Shown piece after piece: positions 7,757-12,985 of a DNA stretch of 12,985 bases (its first letter is position 1; each line of letters opens with the position of its first letter). The position numbers and the translations under genes were made by a program. Under the pieces are notes generated by a model. It did no database searches, was not told the DNA's origin, and was given only the letters and a program-made list of their open reading frames with translations. This DNA comes from RI-283 sp964487925. GTDB taxonomy: Bacteria; Pseudomonadota; Gammaproteobacteria; SZUA-140. The stretch is from the NCBI GenBank assembly GCA_964487925.1, contig CAZASZ010000057.1, forward strand, positions 1 through 12,985, in the 5' to 3' direction.

Positions 7757-9076
7757 GTGAAATTCAAGCATACAACGTGGGCGATGATCGTCTTCGCGAT
7801 GGGTGGGCTGTTTGTTGCCGGCTACAAAATGGGCGAGCATGACCCCGCAGTTGCAGTGAGTCAGGACTCGAACGATACGTCCTCAACGGCGGGCGTAATC
7901 CCTGAGGGGGCTCAGTTGCCGAAGAATCATCCGCCGCTGACTCAAGCCGTTATGCCTAAGCCCACGGCGGCAACTACGCGCGGCGGGCAGGCCACCCCTG
8001 CGACCAACGCAGCAACCCCCAGGCAGCATCCCGTTGTGCTCGATAAGGAAAACCCCTTTACCCACTTTCGGGTCGGCAATCGCAACGTCAAGGGCATCTA
8101 CGTGGATGGCCCGGTCACTTGGATCGGGACCTCCGGTGGCGTGATTCGCTATGACACACGGGACGATAGCCACAAGGTCTACGACAATAAATCATCGGGT
8201 CTGCTGTCGAACGGTGTCTTCTTCGTCGGCAAGATCGGTGATCGAATCGCAGCCGGCACCTATGGCGGCGGACTGTCGCTATTGGATAGCAAGACCGAGA
8301 CCTGGCAGAACTACAATATCCCGCAAGGGCTGGCGGATCAGTTTGTCTACAAGGCGCTGACTGTTTCCAATGGCGATGTCTGGATCGCGACCTGGTCGGG
8401 CGCAAACCGGATCGCTGGAGGTCAGGTTGACGACCCGAGCAAGTGGGAGACCTTCACGGTTGAGAACACTCAAGGCGGCTTGCCGAATCCTTGGGTCTAT
8501 GGCCTCGCAGAGGGCAAGAACGGTGATATGTGGTTTGCGACGGAAGAGGGATTGGCCCTTTACCGCAAGGGGAAATGGCAACACTGGAAACACAGTGACG
8601 GCCTGGGCGCACCTTATGACCAGGTCAAGGATGCGATTCAGTTTACGAATGACCCCGCCGCGTCTTCGAAACATCATGCCCGACAAAAGAGCGCCCAAGG
8701 ACTGGATAAGGTCAAAGTGGCCTATAACCCGAACTACATCATATCCATGGTTGTGGATCGGAACGGCATTGTCTGGTGCGGCACCTGGGGGGGCGGACTG
8801 GCGCGCTTCGACGGCGAGCATTGGCGCAACTTCACGACCGATGACGGCCTGCCGGCCAATCACATATTCATGTTGCATCTGGACGCCGATGATCGCCTCT
8901 GGGCAGGTACGAGCAATGGTCTTGTGCGTTTCGACGACGATAAAAAATCTTTTACGATCATGACCACAGCCGATGGCCTGTTTGCAGACAACGTTTTTTC
9001 CATGGATAGGGGCGATGACGGCTCGCTTTGGATTGGCAGCTTTGGCGGCGTTGCCCGGATAGCGGCGCACGGATAA
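7757..9076 (+). CDS. Membrane-anchored or secreted beta-propeller protein, Reg_prop type (paralogue 2)
   Basis: A 439-residue protein with an N-terminal hydrophobic segment (about 8-23) that lacks an obvious cleavage site, so it may be a signal anchor. A disordered-looking Pro/Ala/Thr-rich linker (about 35-95) follows, then seven propeller repeats: TWIGT (121-125), IAAGT (164-168), VWIAT (208-212), MWFAT (258-262), VWCGT (339-343), LWAGT (381-385) and LWIGS (424-428). The repeats align one for one with the preceding gene, including the distinctive W-[AS]-GANR in blade 3, the TWGGG in blade 5, and an insertion between blades 4 and 5 (about 284-322, containing KHHARQK) ending in YNPNY. The start is GTG at 7757 after a 27-base gap; a weak GGTTAGGT is upstream. 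No enzymatic or signalling output domain is seen. Function unknown; probably acts with paralogue 1. Confidence 0.84.
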   Translation: MKFKHTTWAMIVFAMGGLFVAGYKMGEHDPAVAVSQDSNDTSSTAGVIPEGAQLPKNHPPLTQAVMPKPTAATTRGGQATPATNAATPRQHPVVLDKENPFTHFRVGNRNVKGIYVDGPVTWIGTSGGVIRYDTRDDSHKVYDNKSSGLLSNGVFFVGKIGDRIAAGTYGGGLSLLDSKTETWQNYNIPQGLADQFVYKALTVSNGDVWIATWSGANRIAGGQVDDPSKWETFTVENTQGGLPNPWVYGLAEGKNGDMWFATEEGLALYRKGKWQHWKHSDGLGAPYDQVKDAIQFTNDPAASSKHHARQKSAQGLDKVKVAYNPNYIISMVVDRNGIVWCGTWGGGLARFDGEHWRNFTTDDGLPANHIFMLHLDADDRLWAGTSNGLVRFDDDKKSFTIMTTADGLFADNVFSMDRGDDGSLWIGSFGGVARIAAHG

Positions 9077-9082
9077 CCGTCC

Positions 9083-9766
9083 GTGGCGTTGCCCGCCGTA
9101 CCTGAGGTTGTTTCTGAGACCCTGATTCCGCTGACCGCGGCCTGGCTACTGCTCGCCGGGGCGTCGGTCTGGGCCAGGCGCGAGCGTCTGCAATTGAGTT
9201 CAGGAATGCTCGTTGCCTCCGGTAGGGGGCTGGTGCAGTTGCTGCTCCTCGCCTGGGTCCTTCAATGGATCTTTGCGATCCAATCCTATGCCCTCATGGC
9301 CGTGATCGTCCTGGTGTTTTGTGTGTTGGCGGGACACAATAGTGCCCGCTATCATGCCGACCACAGGCGCGCCTGGTTGGCCGCCTCGATCGGGCTTGCC
9401 TGCGGTTGTCTCGTAACGCTGCCTTGGTTGTCGCTTAGCGGCGCGATTGCATCCGATACGCGTCATCTGATCCCGCTAGGCAGCATGATTGCGGCCAACG
9501 GCATGAACGCCGTGTCCATTATGTTTGAACGTATGAAGACGGGTGGGGAGGCCAGTACCGGTATCCGCACGGCCATGATCCCGACCGTGGACACCCTAAG
9601 GGTTGTGGGCCTGGTCCACATGCCCGGGATCTTCGTCGGCATGATTCTGGCGGGCAGCGAGCCGCTAGCGGCCGCCTCGGCACAGTTGATCGTGCTCTAT
9701 ATGATCGTGACCTCGAGCCTGACCGCTTGCCTAGTTAGTCTGCGAGTGATCGGAAAGTCTGGGTAG
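9083..9766 (+). CDS. FetB/UPF0014-type ABC transporter permease
   Basis: A 227-residue polytopic membrane protein with about six to seven hydrophobic segments. The UPF0014 signature region is clear: RHLIPLGSMIAANGMNAVSI (128-147), then the ER-x-K-x-G charged loop (149-154), IRTAMIPTVDTLRVVGLV (161-178), MPGIFVGMILAGSEPLAAAS (180-199) and the final helix. In Escherichia coli, FetB pairs with the ATPase FetA in iron export/oxidative stress resistance; other members were annotated as possible metal-resistance proteins. Here no ATPase gene is adjacent: the gene upstream is the propeller and the one downstream is on the other strand. It is a little shorter than typical FetB (about 260), mostly at the N-terminus. 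Start is GTG at 9083, 6 bases after the previous stop, with no strong ribosome-binding site, suggesting coupled translation. Family call is firm; substrate is not. Confidence 0.85.
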   Translation: MALPAVPEVVSETLIPLTAAWLLLAGASVWARRERLQLSSGMLVASGRGLVQLLLLAWVLQWIFAIQSYALMAVIVLVFCVLAGHNSARYHADHRRAWLAASIGLACGCLVTLPWLSLSGAIASDTRHLIPLGSMIAANGMNAVSIMFERMKTGGEASTGIRTAMIPTVDTLRVVGLVHMPGIFVGMILAGSEPLAAASAQLIVLYMIVTSSLTACLVSLRVIGKSG

Positions 9767-9778
9767 ATAGTGAAACGA

Positions 9779-9791
9779 GTCCCATCGGGAC
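9779..9791. terminator. Weak hairpin at the convergent gene junction
   Basis: GTCCC-ATC-GGGAC is a perfect 5-base-pair inverted repeat with a 3-base loop, lying between the stop of the FetB-like gene (9766) and the stop of the minus-strand dolP-like gene (9803). Its position fits a shared terminator, but the stem is short and there is no T-run on either side, so intrinsic termination is doubtful. Confidence 0.25.
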
Positions 9792-9802
9792 CGGTCTTAG
9801 CG

Positions 9803-10378
9803 TTAGCTTGAAGACTCGAACAGCGGCACGATCTTCTTGACGTTGGGCATCCCTATGACGATGCTGACGACCTTGTCTTGGGTAGCCTTGTCCACCAATC
9901 CCATGATGTAAACCGTCTTTCTTTCGGTCACGACCCTGACATCAGTGTCGTCGATATTGCCTGACGACAGCCGCGCCATGATTTGGGTCGTGAGCTCGGC
10001 GTCCTCGGTACGACTTTCCTCCGGACTCGGATTCGTCACGTTCAGGTAGTTGTGGACCGTCTTGATATCTCCGACCTTTTTCACGAGATCCGAGACATAT
10101 TGCTTGAGCCACTTTGAGCGAACTTCTCCGGTTATTAGGAGGGTATGGTTATAGACCAGCGTATTGATATGGGCTTTTTGGTCGATATGTTTGCTCTTCT
10201 TCAGCAGCCGTCCTACACGAAAATCACTGGTCTGGTCCGTGACAAGCGTTGCCATGGGGCGTGGGTCGAATGCTGTGATGATCACGGCAGCTCCACCGGC
10301 GACGATAACCTCGGCGCAGCCCTGGAGTGAGATAAGGATCAATAGGGCGGCAAGCGGTCGAGAGATATTAATCTTCAT
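9803..10378 (-). CDS. dolP: Dual BON-domain outer-membrane lipoprotein, DolP (YraP)-like
   Basis: A 191-residue predicted lipoprotein with signal peptide and lipobox LQGC (Cys21), followed by a short Ala/Val/Gly-rich segment and the DPRP..TLVTDQT region that resembles the start of mature DolP. Two BON domains follow, at about residues 46-112 and 125-186; the second contains the characteristic DVRVVTERKTVYIMGLV. In Escherichia coli, DolP sits on the inner face of the outer membrane, binds anionic phospholipid and supports envelope integrity and BAM function. The length matches E. coli DolP (191). The gene here is alone on the minus strand, away from the yraN/diaA neighbourhood usual in enterics. 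The ATG (10376-10378 on the complementary strand) has no obvious Shine-Dalgarno upstream, only an A-rich leader. The call is strong on architecture; orthology rather than paralogy is inferred. Confidence 0.85.
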   Translation of the reverse strand: MKINISRPLAALLILISLQGCAEVIVAGGAAVIITAFDPRPMATLVTDQTSDFRVGRLLKKSKHIDQKAHINTLVYNHTLLITGEVRSKWLKQYVSDLVKKVGDIKTVHNYLNVTNPSPEESRTEDAELTTQIMARLSSGNIDDTDVRVVTERKTVYIMGLVDKATQDKVVSIVIGMPNVKKIVPLFESSS

Positions 10379-10422
10379 AAAATGTTTTTTATCAGGTCGT
10401 TTCGGAAGAATATCGGAGTTAA

Positions 10423-10434
10423 ACGATATATCGT
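10423..10434. promoter_or_regulatory. Perfect 12-base palindrome, candidate operator
   Basis: ACGATATATCGT is a perfect inverted repeat located 45-56 bases upstream of the dolP-like start codon, where an operator or the -10 region of that gene would lie. Reading on the minus strand it also offers GATATA/TATATC as a poor -10 match. A short AT-rich palindrome can arise by chance, so regulatory function is only suggested by position. Confidence 0.35.
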
Positions 10435-10456
10435 GCTAAAAGGATGCATCTTTAGC
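10435..10456. repeat. Interrupted inverted repeat with internal palindrome
   Basis: GCTAAA (10435-10440) and TTTAGC (10451-10456) are perfect inverted copies around a 10-base centre that itself includes the palindrome GATGCATC (10443-10450). It directly abuts the 12-base palindrome at 10423-10434, making a dense cluster of dyad symmetry upstream of the dolP-like gene. It could be a second protein-binding site or a cruciform/hairpin; nothing in the sequence says which. Confidence 0.35.
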
Positions 10457-10598
10457 GCCTACATAAAAATATGGCGCAATCGATGACGGAACCGTTTGCT
10501 GGCGTTTTTCGTGTTGGCTGTCAACCATTATAAGTAGTACATGTTTTAAGGATACACCTGATTCTTTTGCTACGCTTAGTCGCGATTCCGAATTTTAG

Positions 10599-10634
10599 GC
10601 CGATAGTTTGATCGGCGGGTAGCGTTTCTCGCTA
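10599..10634 (+). promoter_or_regulatory. Two adjacent hairpins in the probable 5' leader of the AMIN-like gene
   Basis: GCCGAT-agtttg-ATCGGC (10599-10616) is a perfect 6-base-pair stem, followed after three bases by TAGCG-tttct-CGCTA (10620-10634), a perfect 5-base-pair stem. They lie 83-118 bases ahead of the ATG at 10717. If transcription starts near the TTATAAG at 10528 they would form in the leader RNA; neither has a T-run, so they are not ordinary terminators. Function is unproven. Confidence 0.3.
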
Positions 10635-10716
10635 TATGAAGAGCTGTACCTGGAACCTGAGCCAGATGAATCCGATAGATATATCCTCTACCCGAGCCGA
10701 GACGGAGACTTGATTA

Positions 10717-11199
10717 ATGCGGTTGTCGACGAATATTAAGCTGTACCTATGCGTAGTCATGGCCATCCTGGTGTCGATGGTGGCATTTATCGCCGTGCCC
10801 ATGGCCCAACCCGTCAAGGGCCGTATTCTGGAAGATGTCTCTGTAAGTGCCGCTGATGACGGCACAGCGGTGATTGTACACTTCAGCTTTCCGCTTCGAT
10901 ACCTTAGACATTTTCCCGAGCGTAAGGGCCGTACCCTGCAGATAGCCCTGACGCCAATTAATATTAGTGCCATCGATCGTTCGCTTCTGAGTGGACGCGA
11001 ATCCGTTCGTGTACCCGATGGGTTGATCGATGATGTCGTTGATATCAGCTACGAGGGCGACATGCCGGGTGGCCCTTATTTAACGCTACGTTTTTATCAG
11101 GCACTGCACTACGTGGTAAGCCCGGGCTCGGATTTTCGCAGTATCAAGATCCTTCTGCCTGAGATTGTCGATCCCTCCACTGACTCGTCTGGAGAATAA
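10717..11199 (+). CDS. Secreted AMIN-like domain protein, function unknown
   Basis: A 160-residue exported protein with a signal peptide ending near PMA-QP (residue 30). The mature part (about 130 residues) begins ILEDVSVSAADDGTAVIVHF, followed by FPLRYLRHFPERKGRTLQIAL, a pattern of beta-strands that resembles the AMIN domain (seen in AmiC, PilQ and other envelope proteins), including the 'x-V-x-V-x-F' strand and an RTLQI strand where AMIN domains usually have R-x-V-I-D. The C-terminal half (about 95-150) has further strands, LTLRFYQALHYVVSPGSDFRSIKILLP, suggesting a second related unit. No catalytic motif is visible. GGAG at 10704-10707 precedes the ATG. Two bases separate its stop from the next gene, so it is probably co-translated with, and works with, the TPR-barrel protein. 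The AMIN assignment is moderate and could be convergent. Confidence 0.72.
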   Translation: MRLSTNIKLYLCVVMAILVSMVAFIAVPMAQPVKGRILEDVSVSAADDGTAVIVHFSFPLRYLRHFPERKGRTLQIALTPINISAIDRSLLSGRESVRVPDGLIDDVVDISYEGDMPGGPYLTLRFYQALHYVVSPGSDFRSIKILLPEIVDPSTDSSGE

Positions 11200-11201
11200 G
11201 A

Positions 11202-12920
11202 ATGGTGCGGCGTGCGAGTAGGGTTCTGCTTTTAGCGTTATGCCTTGTGACATTTACCTCGTGGTCGGCGGAACAGGGTAATACTTTGAACCCTGTTCCG
11301 CCCACGGTCAGTGAGTCCGCCATGCTGCTTGAAAAAGGGCGCCAATCCATCGGTGACGGAAAATTTAACGTGGCCATTGAGGCCCTTCGTAAGGCCATGT
11401 CAGTGGCCGATCGCGACAGTGATGAATACCGGACGGCGTTGGAGTATCTCGGTGTGGCCTACGAGCGAATCGGTTCCGTGGACCGGGCGGAGTCGACCTT
11501 TGAGCGCTACCTGAAGCGCTATCCAAAAGGAGAAAATTCCGATCGTGTGCGCCAACGACTGACAACATTGAGAACCGCGCGCGCCGAGTCGAAAGACAAG
11601 CTCAAATTCGTCAAGCGGGACGAGTCGCAAATTGAATATTACGGGAGCTTTTCGCAGTTTTCGGTCCGGGATCTCAGTCATCAAGATACTGGCGGCTTTG
11701 CGAGCAATTCAGCGATCCTGTCTAACTTCGACCTATCAGGGCGTTATCGTTCCGATCGGTATGACGTCAGGACCCAGCTTGCCACAAGCCATCGTCACGA
11801 ATTTGAGACTACGTCCACCAGCACGACGAGGCCCAAGGACGATCTGCGCCTTAGTTCCCTCTATGCCAGCGTGCGCGACAAGAAGCTCGGCCTAATTGCG
11901 AGTCTTGGCCGTCAGACCGGAAGTTCGGGCGGTGTCCTGGGTCGATACGACGGCGCCTTGATCAGCTATGATATCGCCGCGCATTGGACTCTTAACATGG
12001 TAGCCGGTGTTCCCGTGGAGCTTAGCGGCTCGAGCGATACGAACCGGTTCTTTTACGGCCTTAGCGTGGATGCGGGTACCCTTTGGGATCATTGGGACTT
12101 CAACGGCTTTGTCATCAACCAAAAAGCGGATGATATTATCGACCGGCGGGCGGTTGGCGGCGAGGTGCGGTATAACGACCGGGCTTCTTCGTATTTCGGA
12201 CTCGTGGACTACGACACTATATTCAGCCGGCTAAACAGCGCCTTGATGGTGGCGAACTGGTATTTTCCCGCATCGGCCACGATAAACGTCGTCGCGGACT
12301 ATCGAACCTCTCCGTCACTTTCGGCAGAGAATGCCCTGATTGGCCAGACAGAACCATCGGTCGGCGCGCTGCTGTCGCGACTGGACGAGGCGCAGGTACG
12401 GACGCTTGCACTAGACCGTACCTTTGAAGTCGGCAGCCTGACAGTGAGCGCCACCAAGCCCATCAATGAGCAATATCAGGCCAGTGCTGATATTACCGTG
12501 TCGCGACAATCGGGCGCTCCTGCGTCGGGTGGCGTACCGGTCGTGGAATCTTCCGGTTATCAGTACTTTTATTCCTTGCAGTTAATCGGGAGCGGCGTGA
12601 TCAAGGAGGACGATGTCGTTTCGGCATCGCTGCGCCATTCAGAGACTGTCAGCGCCGATATCAGCAGTCTCGACATGAATGTGCGCTATCCGTTGACCAA
12701 GTCCTGGCGCGCGGCGCCTCGTTTCGGTATCGACTATCAGCAAAGCAGCGCTAACATTGAGACCCTGACGCTGCGGCCGTCCTTTCGCATGGATTATGCC
12801 TGGAAGCGGAACGTTACCTACGACTTCGAAGTGGGCGCGTTCTGGTCGGATGACTTTGGTAACAACACCGGCAGCAACCTCGATTTCAACTTTGAACTGG
12901 GCTATCGGGTCGATTTCTAA
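11202..12920 (+). CDS. TPR plus beta-barrel outer-membrane protein, function unknown
   Basis: A 572-residue protein with a Sec signal peptide (about 1-23, cleavage near WSA-EQ), a periplasmic TPR-like helical region (about 38-125, two to three repeats such as AMLLEKGRQSIGDGKFNVAI and YLGVAYERIGSVDRAESTFE), a charged linker (125-142), and a long region (about 143-572) of alternating amphipathic strands with many Tyr/Asp/Ser and few Cys. It ends ELGYRVDF, the terminal Phe and alternating pattern being the usual outer-membrane insertion signal. The architecture recalls TPR-barrel export proteins such as BcsC, PgaA and PelB, but with far fewer TPRs and no polysaccharide synthase genes nearby. GGAGAATAAGA directly precedes the ATG. 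Transcription ends at the hairpin at 12949. A channel or surface-anchoring role is inference. Confidence 0.78.
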   Translation: MVRRASRVLLLALCLVTFTSWSAEQGNTLNPVPPTVSESAMLLEKGRQSIGDGKFNVAIEALRKAMSVADRDSDEYRTALEYLGVAYERIGSVDRAESTFERYLKRYPKGENSDRVRQRLTTLRTARAESKDKLKFVKRDESQIEYYGSFSQFSVRDLSHQDTGGFASNSAILSNFDLSGRYRSDRYDVRTQLATSHRHEFETTSTSTTRPKDDLRLSSLYASVRDKKLGLIASLGRQTGSSGGVLGRYDGALISYDIAAHWTLNMVAGVPVELSGSSDTNRFFYGLSVDAGTLWDHWDFNGFVINQKADDIIDRRAVGGEVRYNDRASSYFGLVDYDTIFSRLNSALMVANWYFPASATINVVADYRTSPSLSAENALIGQTEPSVGALLSRLDEAQVRTLALDRTFEVGSLTVSATKPINEQYQASADITVSRQSGAPASGGVPVVESSGYQYFYSLQLIGSGVIKEDDVVSASLRHSETVSADISSLDMNVRYPLTKSWRAAPRFGIDYQQSSANIETLTLRPSFRMDYAWKRNVTYDFEVGAFWSDDFGNNTGSNLDFNFELGYRVDF

Positions 12921-12948
12921 TAAATACCGGATTTTGAACAAGTCCTAG

Positions 12949-12974
12949 CGGCCGCCATTGTGCGGCCGTTTTTT
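12949..12974 (+). terminator. Strong rho-independent terminator
   Basis: CGGCCGC (12949-12955) and GCGGCCG (12962-12968) form a perfect 7-base-pair GC-only stem with a 6-base loop, followed immediately by six T residues (12969-12974). It lies 29 bases after the stop of the TPR-barrel gene and ends the two-gene unit. Confidence 0.93.
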
Positions 12975-12985
12975 AATATGCTGAC

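Larger units (their letters stand above)
10379..10716. other. Divergent intergenic region, no convincing gene
   Basis: This 338-base stretch separates the minus-strand dolP-like gene from the + strand AMIN-like/TPR-barrel pair and must hold both promoters. It is visibly richer in A and T than the flanking genes. It contains a 12-base perfect palindrome (10423-10434), an interrupted inverted repeat (10435-10456), two adjacent hairpins (10599-10634), a TTATAAG stretch at 10528-10534 that could serve as a -10 element but has no good -35 partner, and a weak TTGATC/TATATG pair (10608-10613 and 10633-10638, spacer 19). Small open frames at 10471-10533 and 10636-10713 lack family features. No tRNA cloverleaf or recognised riboswitch core was seen. 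Confidence 0.7.

Noticed and set aside
8279..9070. 263-codon open frame on the minus strand opposite the second propeller
   Set aside because: It lies wholly antisense to a well supported gene, shows no signal peptide, domain or motif, and long antisense frames are common in this base composition.
6632..9076. WD40 or PQQ-dependent dehydrogenase identity for the two propellers
   Set aside because: The repeats lack the GH...WD spacing of WD40 and the PQQ-type A-x-D-x-x-T-G-x-x-x-W motif; the W-x-G-T plus Gly-rich turn and DGL pattern fits Reg_prop repeats.
10471..10533. 20-codon ATG frame in the intergenic region
   Set aside because: No ribosome-binding site ahead of it, no hydrophobic or conserved pattern, and its end coincides with the TTATAA stretch.
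10541..10716. Possible c-di-GMP or other known riboswitch ahead of the AMIN-like/TPR-barrel pair
   Set aside because: The hairpins present do not carry the conserved core bases of the riboswitch classes I can recall, and there is no terminator or anti-terminator arrangement.
1..12985. Mobile elements, CRISPR arrays, tRNA or rRNA genes
   Set aside because: No transposase or integrase motifs, terminal repeats, regularly spaced direct repeats or tRNA cloverleaf sequences were seen on either strand.

Overview
The window reads as a chromosomal segment of a Gammaproteobacterium-like, GC-moderate, respiring Gram-negative bacterium. The evidence is a complete-looking System I cytochrome c maturation set in the gammaproteobacterial order (ccmC-D-E-F-G-H-I), two lipobox lipoproteins including a DolP-type BON protein, and an outer-membrane barrel protein ending in Phe. 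I cannot name a genus from sequence alone. No phage, IS, CRISPR, tRNA or rRNA sequence was seen.

Region 1 (24-5725): ccmC, ccmD, ccmE, ccmF, ccmG, ccmH and ccmI on the + strand, each overlapping the next by 1 to 8 bases, so they are almost certainly one translationally coupled operon. ccmA and ccmB would be expected just upstream, outside the window. Together they move and present haem (CcmC/D/E), keep apocytochrome cysteines reduced (CcmG/H), recruit the apoprotein (CcmI) and ligate haem (CcmF). The key histidines and cysteines are all present.

Region 2 (5735-9766): five more + strand genes follow with gaps of 27 bases or less: a TlpA/ResA-like thioredoxin lipoprotein, a small mono-haem cytochrome c, two paralogous seven-bladed beta-propeller proteins of the 'two-component regulator propeller' (Reg_prop) type with no kinase or output domain, and a FetB/UPF0014-type ABC permease without an ATPase partner in view. 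This tail is the least explained and most interesting part: it looks like a haem/redox/iron-linked accessory module welded to the ccm operon.

Region 3 (9767-10716): a convergent junction, a minus-strand dolP-like double-BON lipoprotein gene, then a 338-base AT-richer divergent intergenic region holding a 12-base perfect palindrome and several hairpins but no convincing gene.

Region 4 (10717-12974): a two-gene + strand unit encoding a secreted AMIN-like small protein and a TPR plus beta-barrel outer-membrane protein, closed by a strong rho-independent terminator. The pair looks like a self-contained envelope module of unknown substrate.
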